Positions 1 to 6,560 of a stretch of 6,729 nt of DNA are shown in pieces. The DNA is from Gammaproteobacteria bacterium (lineage in GTDB: Bacteria; Pseudomonadota; Gammaproteobacteria; UBA6429; Thiohalophilaceae), in assembly GCA_011052165.1 (NCBI GenBank), contig DRJN01000339.1, positions 1 to 6,729 on the forward strand. Direction: 5' to 3'. The notes under the pieces are model-generated. The model was not told the origin of the DNA, ran no database searches, and saw nothing but the letters and a program-made list of their open reading frames with translations. How positions within the stretch are numbered: position 1 is the stretch's first letter; every line of letters starts with the position of its first letter. Made by a program: the position numbers and the translations under genes.

Positions 1-470
1 ATCGCAGCCGCGAGAAACTCGAACGCATGCGCGCCCTGGGCGGCAACGTTACGGCCTTGCATCCGTTTAAACAAAGTATCCATGATGCGGCCTGCCGGGC
101 TGATCTGCTCATCGGTGCGGTGCTGATCCCGGGTGAAAAAGCGCCGCATCTGGTGAGTGCCGATACGGTTAAGCAAATGCGCGCGGGCAGTGTTATCGTT
201 GATATTTCGGTGGATCAGGGCGGCTGTATCGAAACCACCCGGCCGACCGATTATGAAAACCCTACTTTCCACTGGGAAGGGGTGCTGCATTTCGGCGTTA
301 CCAATATGCCGGGGGCGGTGCCGCGCACGGCCTCTCAGGTGCTGTCAGCGGCATTATTGCCCTATATTCTGCGGCTGTGTGAGGCAGGCTGGGAAAAACA
401 GCCGGATCTAACCGCCGGCATCAATGTTTCAGAGGGAAAAATTCGTCTTTTCAGCTTGCAAAACACCTGA
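1..470 (+). CDS. ald: Alanine dehydrogenase, C-terminal part (5' end outside the window)
   Basis: Cytosolic enzyme that interconverts L-alanine and pyruvate plus ammonium using NAD(H). The first complete codon is at position 3, so 155 C-terminal residues are present out of the roughly 360-375 usual for the family; the N-terminal catalytic part lies upstream. Visible family signatures are the nucleotide-domain stretch VIVDISVDQGGC, whose DQGG aspartate (codon 213-215) matches the conserved catalytic Asp of characterised Ald enzymes, then the TRPTDYENPTF stretch, and NMPGAVPRT near codon 303, which is nearly invariant in the family. The end after INVSEGKI is short and diverges from typical relatives, which usually continue several residues further, so the extreme C-terminus may be slightly trimmed. 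Pyridine nucleotide transhydrogenase subunit alpha is a distant relative, but the NMPGAVPRT and GW stretches favour Ald. The gene precedes ftsK by 66 bases on the same strand and no hairpin terminator is seen between them. Confidence 0.93.
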   Translation, partial: RSREKLERMRALGGNVTALHPFKQSIHDAACRADLLIGAVLIPGEKAPHLVSADTVKQMRAGSVIVDISVDQGGCIETTRPTDYENPTFHWEGVLHFGVTNMPGAVPRTASQVLSAALLPYILRLCEAGWEKQPDLTAGINVSEGKIRLFSLQNT

Positions 471-484
471 TAATAAAATATAAA
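456..484 (+). promoter_or_regulatory. Candidate sigma70 promoter for ftsK (TTGCAA - 17 - TATAAA)
   Basis: A -35-like TTGCAA at 456-461 and a -10-like TATAAA at 479-484 are separated by 17 bases, the ideal spacing; the -35 lies inside the last codons of ald. The region 471-536 is very AT-rich (only 9 of 66 bases are G or C), typical of a promoter. A perfect TATAAT at 492-497 is an alternative -10, but its upstream -35 is poor. This is a pattern match only; ftsK could also be read through from ald. Confidence 0.4.
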
Positions 485-526
485 TATTCTATATAATTAA
501 GTGTTTAGAACTTTTATCTAATATTC

Positions 527-529
527 AGG
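527..529 (+). promoter_or_regulatory. Ribosome binding site of ftsK (AGG)
   Basis: An AGG core within CAGGT is followed by a 7-base spacer to the ATG at 537. It is the only purine-rich Shine-Dalgarno-like motif in this AT-rich gap and supports the chosen start. Confidence 0.55.
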
Positions 530-536
530 TTTAAAT

Positions 537-2882
537 ATGTCCCAGGCAAGTCAAAAACTGGCTGTGCGTGCGCCTCTGGCAGGCCATCTACGCCGTGGCC
601 TGCGCGAAGGCGCCCTGCTTATTTTTGGTTTCAGCGCCCTGTATTTTTTTCTCGCCCTGTTCAGTTACCAGCCTGCGGATCCCGGCTGGACGCACAGTGC
701 GGCAGACACGGGTGCGCAGGTGGCCAATCTGGGGGGGCCGACCGGCGCCTGGTTCGCCGATGTTTTTCTCACCCTGTTTGGCTATCTGGCTTATCTGTTT
801 CCGCTGATGGTGGGTTTTGTCGGCTGGCAACTTTATCAGGGCCGGGAGCGGGAAGAATCCACTCCCTTTGATATTCGGGGGTTCATGTTGCGTTTGGGCG
901 GCTTTGTCCTGACCCTGATTGCAGGCTGTGGGCTGGCCAGTTTGCATGACAATTCCGTGATTAGCCTATTGCCAGTGAATGCAGGCGGCATTCTGGGCGA
1001 TCTGGTGGGTCGCCAAATGGAAGGAGCGTTCAACCTCATCGGTGCCACCCTGTTATTGTTGGCGCTGTTTTCAAGCGGTATGACGCTGTTTGTCAATCTT
1101 TCCTGGATCAAACTGATCGATGCTACCGGCAGCCTGACCCTGCTGCTGGCGGATGGGCTAGCGCGTCTGCTTCTGGTTTTGCGCGCAGGATTGGGAGCAG
1201 GGCTGACCCTGTTGCTGAAGATTTGGCTGGCCCGGCGTCAGAAAGCCCGGCTGGCGAAATGCATTCAGGTGGAAAAACGCCGCGAACCGGTGCGGGTTGA
1301 TCGCAAGGCACCGGTGATTAAAACGCCCGAAAAAGTGATTAAACAAAGTCGCCGGGTCGAACAGGAAAAACAGATCCCTCTGTTTGTTACCGAGGGCGAT
1401 AGCCGGTTACCGTCCCTGTCCCTGCTGGATGAGTCAAAGCCGGGAAAATACACCCTTTCCAGAGAAGCGCTGGAGGCTATTTCCCGTCAGGTGGAGTTGA
1501 AGTTGCAGGATTTCGGGGTACAGGTTGAGGTCGTCGCCGTGCACCCGGGGCCGGTGATTACCCGCTATGAGCTGCAACCGGCGCCGGGTGTAAAAGTGAG
1601 TCAGATCACCAATCTGGCCAAGGATCTGGCCCGTGCGCTGTCGGCTATCAGCGTGCGTGTGGTCGAAGTGATTCCGGGCAAGACCACCGTGGGTCTGGAA
1701 ATTCCCAATGAGCAGCGCGAGATTGTGCGCTTGATCGACAATCTGAAAGCCGCCCAGTTTGCCGATGCGCGATCACCATTGACGCTGGCGCTGGGCAAGG
1801 ATATCAATGGGCAGCCGACCGTGGTGGATCTGGCGCGCATGCCTCATCTGCTGGTGGCAGGCACGACCGGCGCGGGCAAATCAGTGGCGCTCAATGCCAT
1901 GATCCTGAGTATGCTGTATAACGCCACGCCCAATGAAGTCCGGCTGATCATGATCGATCCCAAAATGCTGGAGCTGTCTATTTATGATGGTATTCCGCAT
2001 TTGCTGGCGCCGGTGGTCACCGACATGAAGGAAGCGGCCAATGCCCTGCGCTGGTGTGTGGCGGAAATGGATAATCGTTATCGTTTAATGGCGGCGCTGA
2101 AGGTGCGCAATATCGCCGGTTATAACCGCAAGGTGAAAGAAGCCAGCGATGCCGGCAAGCCCATTCTCGATCCCCTGCATCCGGAAGATTCAGCACTGCC
2201 GGCGCAGGAACTTTCAACCCTGCCGTATATCGTGGTGGTGGTGGATGAACTGGCGGATATGATGATGCTGGTGGGCAAGAAAGTGGAAGAGCTGATCGCC
2301 CGTCTGGCCCAGAAAGCCCGCGCGTCCGGGATCCATCTGATTCTGGCCACCCAACGGCCTTCGGTGGATGTGCTGACCGGCCTGATTAAATCCAATATCC
2401 CGGCGCGTATCGCTTTCCAGGTCTCTTCACGCGTGGATTCCCGCACTATCCTGGATCAAATGGGGGCGGAACAGCTTCTGGGTCACGGCGACATGCTTTA
2501 TATGCCTGCCGGGACCGCGGTGCCAACGCGCATTCACGGTGCCTTTGTGGATGATCACGAAGTCCACAATGTAGTGGAAGAACTGAAGAAAAACAGTCAG
2601 CCTCAGTATGTCGAAGAAGTGCTGGCCGGGACTGATGAGTCGGATGCCGGTAGTGCAGCGGCCATGGCGGCGGACTCGGAATCCGATCCCCTCTACGATC
2701 AAGCGGTGAAAATTGTCACCGAAACCCGCAAAGCATCAATCTCGGGCGTCCAGCGACGTCTGAAAATAGGGTATAATCGTGCCGCACGTATGGTGGAAGC
2801 CATGGAAATGGCTGGCATCGTCGGGTCGTTGGAGAACAACGGCAACCGTGAAGTGCTGGCACCGCCGCCCCCGAAAGATTAA
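537..2882 (+). CDS. ftsK: DNA translocase FtsK
   Basis: Septum-anchored hexameric DNA pump that moves chromosome ends apart during division and activates XerCD at dif. Residues 1-190 hold about four membrane segments (near 25-44, 73-97, 116-136, 165-188), with a further hydrophobic stretch near 200-228. A short basic linker follows to about 300, then the motor. Walker A is GTTGAGKS at 442-449 (K448); Walker B is IVVVVDELAD with D570 and E571. The family stretches ATQRPSVDVLTG and LGHGDMLYMP follow. The winged-helix gamma domain, which in studied FtsK reads polarity sequences and contacts XerD, starts near 716 (DPLYDQAVKIV) and includes the SISGVQRRLKIGYNRAAR helix region. At 781 residues it is a compact FtsK like those of many non-enteric gammaproteobacteria, whereas E. 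coli FtsK exceeds 1300. All motor motifs are intact. It is followed by a 162-base gap before lolA. SpoIIIE/SftA are Gram-positive counterparts; context makes FtsK the clear call. Confidence 0.98.
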   Translation: MSQASQKLAVRAPLAGHLRRGLREGALLIFGFSALYFFLALFSYQPADPGWTHSAADTGAQVANLGGPTGAWFADVFLTLFGYLAYLFPLMVGFVGWQLYQGREREESTPFDIRGFMLRLGGFVLTLIAGCGLASLHDNSVISLLPVNAGGILGDLVGRQMEGAFNLIGATLLLLALFSSGMTLFVNLSWIKLIDATGSLTLLLADGLARLLLVLRAGLGAGLTLLLKIWLARRQKARLAKCIQVEKRREPVRVDRKAPVIKTPEKVIKQSRRVEQEKQIPLFVTEGDSRLPSLSLLDESKPGKYTLSREALEAISRQVELKLQDFGVQVEVVAVHPGPVITRYELQPAPGVKVSQITNLAKDLARALSAISVRVVEVIPGKTTVGLEIPNEQREIVRLIDNLKAAQFADARSPLTLALGKDINGQPTVVDLARMPHLLVAGTTGAGKSVALNAMILSMLYNATPNEVRLIMIDPKMLELSIYDGIPHLLAPVVTDMKEAANALRWCVAEMDNRYRLMAALKVRNIAGYNRKVKEASDAGKPILDPLHPEDSALPAQELSTLPYIVVVVDELADMMMLVGKKVEELIARLAQKARASGIHLILATQRPSVDVLTGLIKSNIPARIAFQVSSRVDSRTILDQMGAEQLLGHGDMLYMPAGTAVPTRIHGAFVDDHEVHNVVEELKKNSQPQYVEEVLAGTDESDAGSAAAMAADSESDPLYDQAVKIVTETRKASISGVQRRLKIGYNRAARMVEAMEMAGIVGSLENNGNREVLAPPPPKD

Positions 2883-2932
2883 CTCGTCTCCTCCATAAAC
2901 ACGGATAATCAATCTCTTTGGGTGTTATTCCC

Positions 2933-2946
2933 CGCTGTTTGCAGCG
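2933..2946. repeat. Small hairpin next to the REP-like element
   Basis: CGCTG (2933-2937) pairs with CAGCG (2942-2946) around a TTTG loop. TGTT (2923-2926) and AACA (2950-2953) could extend it weakly. No T-run follows on either strand (AAAA follows on +), so it does not look like an intrinsic terminator for ftsK. It lies only 7 bases from the REP-like palindrome and may belong to the same repeat unit. Confidence 0.4.
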
Positions 2947-2953
2947 AAAAACA

Positions 2954-2984
2954 GTAGGATGGGTAGAGCGGAGCAAAACCCATC
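2954..2984 (+). repeat. REP-like palindrome with 5' GTAG tetranucleotide
   Basis: GTAG (2954-2957) is followed by a stem: GATGGGT (2958-2964) pairs perfectly with ACCCATC (2978-2984) around a 13-base loop containing GCGGAGC. A GTAG or GTGG tetranucleotide at the foot of an imperfect palindrome is the hallmark of REP elements mobilised by REP-associated tyrosine transposases (RAYTs). I recognise the pattern (GTAGG, then a GGGT..ACCC stem around a GCG-AGC loop) as a recurrent intergenic repeat of many proteobacteria. Only this copy is in the window, so repetition in the genome is inferred rather than seen. No RAYT gene is present here. Confidence 0.6.
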
Positions 2985-3044
2985 GACACGCACGTTTGCT
3001 TGCAACGGGTAGTTTATTAAATTCCTTATTATTATAAGTAGCCC

Positions 3045-3668
3045 ATGATCAAACCTCTCTTTACCCGTGTTGTTATTATTCTCAACCTGTGCCTGCTCGG
3101 GCTATCAGCGGCGCAGGCCAGTTCGCTGAATGATTTTTTTGCGCACACCCGCAACTTCAGCGCCGACTTCAATCAGTCACAGTTTGATACTGACCACAAA
3201 CTGATACAGAGCAGTCATGGCAGCATCCAGGTTGAACGGCCGGACAAATTCCGCCTGCAATACTTTAAGCCTTATAAACAGCTGTATGTTGCCGACGGCA
3301 AAAAACTCTGGTCGTATGATGAGGATCTGGAACAGATTATTGTGAAACCACAAACTAAAGCGCTGGCGAACTCACCCGCCATGATCCTGAGCAGTGTGAA
3401 ACTCCTGCATGATAATTATCAGGTCAGTCACCTGGAAAAAAAGCAGGGTGCAGACTGGTACCGGCTCACGCCCAGGCAGGACGATGCCGGTTTTGAGTCG
3501 GTGTTTCTGGCGTTTAAAAATAATACACTGACAAAAATGGAAATGCTCGATAGTTTTGGTCAGACCACGCGCCTGAAATTTAATCACATGAAAGTGAACA
3601 TCCCGCTCGCGGACAAGACATTTAAGTTTACCCCCCCCAAAGGCGTCGATATTATTGGTCAAAAATGA
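3045..3668 (+). CDS. lolA: Outer-membrane lipoprotein carrier protein LolA
   Basis: Periplasmic chaperone that accepts lipoproteins from the LolCDE (or LolDF) inner-membrane complex and delivers them to LolB at the outer membrane. The 207 residues match the family's usual size of about 200. A clear Sec signal peptide is present: basic start with K3 and R8, hydrophobic core 9-22, and an AQA cleavage motif giving A25|S26. The mature protein shows the LolA pattern: NFSADFNQ near 37-44, GSIQVERPDKFRLQYFKP at about 59-76 with R65 matching the functionally important Arg43 of mature E. coli LolA, then DGKKLWSYDEDLEQ at 84-97. The end, FTPPKGVDII, is the usual LolA C-terminal strand. The ATG at 3045 is chosen because it opens the signal peptide directly, although its ribosome binding site is weak. 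The stop overlaps the rarA start. A run of eight C at 3631-3638 near the 3' end is unusual. LolB is excluded because there is no lipobox cysteine. Confidence 0.95.
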   Translation: MIKPLFTRVVIILNLCLLGLSAAQASSLNDFFAHTRNFSADFNQSQFDTDHKLIQSSHGSIQVERPDKFRLQYFKPYKQLYVADGKKLWSYDEDLEQIIVKPQTKALANSPAMILSSVKLLHDNYQVSHLEKKQGADWYRLTPRQDDAGFESVFLAFKNNTLTKMEMLDSFGQTTRLKFNHMKVNIPLADKTFKFTPPKGVDIIGQK

Positions 3669-5026
3669 CTGACGCCCCCGATTTATTTATTTCTTCCAGC
3701 ACGGCTTTCAATGAGGAGGCTGTCGCATGGCGGCCACTGGCGGATCGCATGCGTCCGCAGAGCCTGGGTGACATTGCCGGACAGTCTCACCTGCTGGGAC
3801 AGGACAAGCCGCTGCGTCAGGCCATCGAGTCGGGGCGGCTGCATTCGATGATTTTCTGGGGGCCGCCGGGCACCGGCAAGACCACCCTGTCGCGCCTGAT
3901 TGCGCATTACTGCGAGGCGGAGTTTTTGAGTCTCTCCGCCGTGCTCTCCGGGGTCAAGGATATCCGGCAGGCGGTGGAGCAGGCCAGGATGCTCAAACTA
4001 CAGGGCCGCGCCAGTATTTTGTTTGTGGATGAAGTCCATCGTTTTAACAAGTCGCAGCAGGACGCTTTTTTGCCCTTTGTGGAAGACGGCACGATTACGT
4101 TCATCGGTGCGACTACGGAAAACCCCTCGTTTGAGTTGAACAATGCGTTGTTGTCCCGCGCCCGGGTCTATGTGCTTAAGTCTCTGCAGGCGGAGGATCT
4201 GGTTGCGGTGCTCAAACGGGCATTAGAGGATGAGACGGTCGGTCTTGGCCGGCGCAAGATCAAGATAGAGGATGCCTTGATCTATCGTCTGGCGCAGATG
4301 GCCGATGGTGACGCCCGGCGAGGCCTTAATCTGCTGGAGATCGCCGCTGATCTCAGTCTTGAAAAAGAAGGCGAACAGATCATCAGCGAAGCGGTGCTTA
4401 ACGATGTACTGTCCACCGGCCTGCGCCGTTTCGACAAGCAGGGCGAGGCTTTTTATGATCAAATCTCCGCGCTGCACAAATCGGTGCGTGGCTCTGCACC
4501 GGACGCGGCCCTGTACTGGCTGGTACGCATGCTCGATGGTGGTTGTGACCCTTTATATATTGCCCGGCGCATGGTGCGTATGGCCAGCGAAGACATTGGC
4601 AATGCCGATCCCCGCGCCCTGACTCTGGCGCTTAATGCCTGGGATGTGCAGGAGCGCCTGGGTAGTCCGGAGGGGGAACTGGCGATGGCCCAGGCGGTTT
4701 TGTATCTGGCCTGTGCCGCCAAGAGCAACGCGGTTTACAAGGCGTACAATCAGGCCACGGCGCAGGTGAAGGAAGCCGGTTCGGCCGAAATTCCCGTGCA
4801 TCTGCGCAATGCGCCCACCCGGCTGATGAAAGAGCTGGGCTACGGTCGTGAGTATCGTTATGCCCATGACGAGCCGGAAGCCTACGCAGCAGGAGAACGC
4901 TATTTCCCCGAAGAAATGGGTGAACAGCATTATTATGATCCGGTTCCCCGGGGACTGGAGATTAAAATTGCGGAAAAACTGGCCCATCTGCGCGACCTGG
5001 ACAAAAAAGCAGGCAAGCCGGGCTGA
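3665..5026 (+). CDS. rarA: Replication-associated recombination protein A (RarA/MgsA), AAA+ ATPase
   Basis: Clamp-loader-like AAA+ ATPase, homologue of eukaryotic Mgs1/WRNIP1, acting at stalled or gapped replication forks in the cytosol; E. coli RarA binds SSB and DNA ends. At 453 residues it matches E. coli RarA (447). The N-terminus has the RarA pattern PLADRMRPQSLGDIAGQSHLL. Walker A is GPPGTGKT at 66-73, Walker B is FVDEVHRFN with D122/E123, sensor 1 is GATTENPSFE from 148, the arginine-finger region is SRARVY near 164-169, and sensor 2 is GDARRGLN at 215-222. The C-terminal half carries the tetramerisation domain, recognisable by RRMVRMASEDIGNADPRAL. The long HRFNKSQQD and ENPSFE motifs separate it from RuvB and DnaX. 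The start ATG overlaps the lolA stop in ATGA (3665-3668) and lacks a strong ribosome binding site, which suggests translational coupling to lolA. serS follows after 92 bases. Confidence 0.97.
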   Translation: MTDAPDLFISSSTAFNEEAVAWRPLADRMRPQSLGDIAGQSHLLGQDKPLRQAIESGRLHSMIFWGPPGTGKTTLSRLIAHYCEAEFLSLSAVLSGVKDIRQAVEQARMLKLQGRASILFVDEVHRFNKSQQDAFLPFVEDGTITFIGATTENPSFELNNALLSRARVYVLKSLQAEDLVAVLKRALEDETVGLGRRKIKIEDALIYRLAQMADGDARRGLNLLEIAADLSLEKEGEQIISEAVLNDVLSTGLRRFDKQGEAFYDQISALHKSVRGSAPDAALYWLVRMLDGGCDPLYIARRMVRMASEDIGNADPRALTLALNAWDVQERLGSPEGELAMAQAVLYLACAAKSNAVYKAYNQATAQVKEAGSAEIPVHLRNAPTRLMKELGYGREYRYAHDEPEAYAAGERYFPEEMGEQHYYDPVPRGLEIKIAEKLAHLRDLDKKAGKPG

Positions 5027-5054
5027 GTTGCCATATATTTGAAATCAATTACAG

Positions 5055-5060
5055 TATAAT
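5055..5060 (+). promoter_or_regulatory. Candidate -10 box of a serS promoter (TATAAT)
   Basis: A perfect TATAAT sits in the AT-rich first half of the rarA-serS gap, 58 bases before the serS start. No good -35 lies 16-18 bases upstream; the nearest resembling motif, TTGCCA at 5028-5033, is 21 bases away. TTGCCA with TACAGT at 5050-5055 (16-base spacer) is a weaker alternative. No intrinsic terminator is visible after rarA, so read-through is also possible. Confidence 0.35.
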
Positions 5061-5108
5061 TTGTCCATCACTAACCTGTCGTACCACGAACGATCAGATA
5101 AAATTTCC

Positions 5109-5113
5109 AGGGA
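5109..5113 (+). promoter_or_regulatory. Ribosome binding site of serS (AGGGA)
   Basis: AGGGA lies 5 bases before the ATG at 5119. It is a good Shine-Dalgarno match at a workable distance and fixes the serS start, which also gives the usual MLDPKLLRNDL N-terminus. Confidence 0.7.
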
Positions 5114-5118
5114 CCCGC

Positions 5119-6393
5119 ATGCTAGATCCAAAACTGTTACGCAACGATTTACAAAACTGCGCCGAGCGTCTTGCGCGTCGCGGTTATACCCTCGATACGG
5201 CTTTGTTTGAAAAACTGGAATCACAACGCAAACAGTTACAGGTAGACACCCAGCAGTTGCAAAGCGAGCGTAACGCAAAGTCAAAAGCGATCGGCCAGGC
5301 CAAGGCCAAAGGCGAAGACGCCGCGGAATTTTTTGCCGCCGTGTCTGCATTAGGTGACCGGCTCAAGGCCAATGAAGAAAAGCTGGTGCAGGTGCAACGC
5401 GAGCTGAATGATCTGCTGATGAGTCTGCCCAATCTTTTGCACGAGAGCGTGCCCGATGGTCGGGACGAAGAGGACAACCTGGAAATCCGTCGCTGGGGTG
5501 AGCCGCGCAAGTTTGATTTCGAAGTCCGCGATCATGTGGATCTGGGTGAAGCTACCGGCCTGCTGGATTTTGAAACCGCCGTCAAAATTACCGGCTCGCG
5601 CTTCGCTGTTATGAGCGGCGGTATTGCCCGGCTGCATCGCGCCCTGATTCAGTTTATGCTGGACCTGCACTCGCAGGAACACGGCTATACTGAAACCTGC
5701 GTTCCCTATATCGTTAATGCCGACAGCCTGCGCGGCACTGGCCAGTTGCCAAAATTCGAAGACGATCTGTTCAAGCTGCGCCATGAACACGACCTCTACC
5801 TGATCCCCACCGCCGAGGTGCCGGTGACCAATATCGTGCGTGATGTGATCGTTGACCATAATGACATGCCGCGTAAATTCGTCTGCCACACACCCTGTTT
5901 TCGCAGTGAAGCGGGATCCTACGGCAAGGACACGCGCGGCATGATCCGCCAGCACCAGTTCGAGAAAGTCGAGATGGTGCAAATCGTGCGTCCGCAGGAT
6001 TCCTATGCGGCACTGGAGGAACTCACCGCCCATGCTGAGGAAGTCCTGAAGCGGCTGCAACTTCCTTATCGGGTCGTCACGCTTTGCGCGGGTGACGTGG
6101 GCTTTTCTTCCGCCAAGACCTACGATCTGGAAGTCTGGCTGCCAGGCCAGCAGGCTTACCGCGAGATTTCATCCTGTAGTAATTTTGAAGACTTTCAGGC
6201 GCGGCGCATGAAAGCCCGATGGCGCAATCCGGATACCGCCAAGCCGGAATTGGTGCATACCGTCAATGGTTCCGGACTGGCCATCGGCCGCACCCTGGTG
6301 GCGGTGTTGGAAAACTACCAGAATGAAGATGGCAGCATTATGGTGCCGGAAGTATTGAAGTCTTATATGGACTCGCGACGAAGCATTCAGTGA
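5119..6393 (+). CDS. serS: Serine--tRNA ligase (seryl-tRNA synthetase)
   Basis: Class II aminoacyl-tRNA synthetase that activates serine with ATP and charges tRNA-Ser, and also tRNA-Sec where selenocysteine is used; it is a cytosolic homodimer. At 424 residues it is close to E. coli SerS (430). After the MLDPKLLRND start comes the long antiparallel coiled-coil arm (about residues 27-100, rich in K, E, Q and L) that grips the long variable arm of tRNA-Ser. The serine pocket motif TAEVP is at 231-235. Class II motif 2 begins at F261 with the FRSE signature (R262, E264) followed by the GSYGKDTRGMIRQHQF loop. Motif 3 is GSGLAIGRT at 384-392 with the invariant R391. Nothing is missing. It lies downstream of rarA as in E. 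coli, with a 92-base gap and no crcB in between. It appears to have its own promoter region and a good ribosome binding site. Confidence 0.98.
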   Translation: MLDPKLLRNDLQNCAERLARRGYTLDTALFEKLESQRKQLQVDTQQLQSERNAKSKAIGQAKAKGEDAAEFFAAVSALGDRLKANEEKLVQVQRELNDLLMSLPNLLHESVPDGRDEEDNLEIRRWGEPRKFDFEVRDHVDLGEATGLLDFETAVKITGSRFAVMSGGIARLHRALIQFMLDLHSQEHGYTETCVPYIVNADSLRGTGQLPKFEDDLFKLRHEHDLYLIPTAEVPVTNIVRDVIVDHNDMPRKFVCHTPCFRSEAGSYGKDTRGMIRQHQFEKVEMVQIVRPQDSYAALEELTAHAEEVLKRLQLPYRVVTLCAGDVGFSSAKTYDLEVWLPGQQAYREISSCSNFEDFQARRMKARWRNPDTAKPELVHTVNGSGLAIGRTLVAVLENYQNEDGSIMVPEVLKSYMDSRRSIQ

Positions 6394-6497
6394 TGGCCCA
6401 GAATGCTCCAATGCCCACCCCTATGAAAAGATTAATGCTTGACTCAATTTTCTCTGTCAGGTAAGCCGGAATGAGTGCTCTGATCTTTGTTTGATGA
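6394..6497. other. Gap after serS with no recognised content
   Basis: I see no coding sequence and no clear intrinsic terminator after serS. The only symmetric bit is TTGACTCAA at 6439-6447, followed by TTTTC, which is too short a stem to trust as a terminator. A lone TTGACT at 6439-6444 has no good -10 at the right distance. Confidence 0.4.
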
Positions 6498-6526
6498 TTG
6501 ACTAATGCATAATTCATGCATATGCT
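6498..6526 (+). promoter_or_regulatory. Probable sigma70 promoter of vapB (TTGACT - 17 - TATGCT)
   Basis: The -35 TTGACT at 6498-6503 matches consensus at five of six bases. The -10 TATGCT at 6521-6526 matches at four of six, and the spacer is exactly 17 bases. Transcription would start near 6533, giving a leader of about 28 bases before the GTG at 6561. The spacer, the -10 box and the expected start site all fall within the long inverted repeat, so a repressor bound there would block this promoter. Confidence 0.6.
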
Positions 6527-6545
6527 TATGTATGAATTATATGCA
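6506..6545. promoter_or_regulatory. Long inverted repeat, probable VapB(C) operator
   Basis: The left arm TGCATAATTCATGCATA (6506-6522) is mirrored by TATGTATGAATTATATGCA (6527-6545) around a 4-base centre, TGCT. All 17 left-arm bases match, with one G/T mismatch (6518/6531) and a 2-base insertion in the right arm (6540-6541). The expected transcript begins inside the right arm, so the repeat is more likely a DNA operator than an RNA hairpin. VapB antitoxins, alone or with VapC, commonly bind inverted repeats at their own promoter and repress it. Confidence 0.6.
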
Positions 6546-6548
6546 AAC

Positions 6549-6553
6549 AGGTG
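6549..6553 (+). promoter_or_regulatory. Ribosome binding site that favours the GTG start of vapB (AGGTG)
   Basis: AGGTG is complementary to the anti-Shine-Dalgarno and lies 7 bases before GTG 6561. It is only 1 base before ATG 6555, too close to serve that codon. This decides the start in favour of GTG 6561. Confidence 0.5.
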
Positions 6554-6560
6554 CATGACT

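Larger units (their letters stand above)
2883..3044. other. Intergenic region between ftsK and lolA
   Basis: This 162-base gap holds no convincing coding sequence. The first 40 bases are plain, the middle carries the small hairpin and the REP-like palindrome, and 3011-3037 is AT-rich and probably includes the lolA promoter. TTGCAA at 3000-3005 resembles a -35, but no good -10 lies 16-18 bases downstream; the TATTAT at 3027-3032 is 21 bases away. The Shine-Dalgarno signal before lolA is weak (TAAG at 3035-3038). I found no intrinsic terminator after ftsK. Confidence 0.5.

Noticed and set aside
483..526. Direct repeat AATATTC at 483-489 and 520-526 before ftsK
   Set aside because: Seven AT-rich bases repeated within an extremely AT-rich gap are expected by chance.
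1189..1203. Possible KOPS-like sequence (GAGCAGGG) in ftsK
   Set aside because: It differs from GGGNAGGG at one base, and single degenerate 8-mers are expected by chance; KOPS can only be argued from genome-wide strand bias.
2933..2950. Hairpin considered as the ftsK terminator
   Set aside because: The stem is only 5 bp and is followed by A rather than T on the + strand; on the minus strand no T-run follows either.
2716..2976. Minus-strand frame covering the ftsK end and the REP-like repeat
   Set aside because: It overlaps the conserved FtsK gamma domain and a repeat; the translation is Cys/Arg-rich without family features.
4553..4987. 144-codon minus-strand frame inside rarA
   Set aside because: Antisense to conserved RarA C-terminal domain codons, with no motif and no ribosome binding site support.
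5027..5118. Possible serine-responsive leader or T-box before serS
   Set aside because: The 92-base gap has no T-box sequence, no terminator hairpin and no Ser-codon-rich leader ORF that I can see; T-boxes are also not typical of gammaproteobacteria.
5350..6060. 236-codon open frame on the minus strand inside serS
   Set aside because: It lies wholly antisense to a confidently identified serS. The translation has no recognisable motif and looks like a frame shadow of GC-rich coding DNA.
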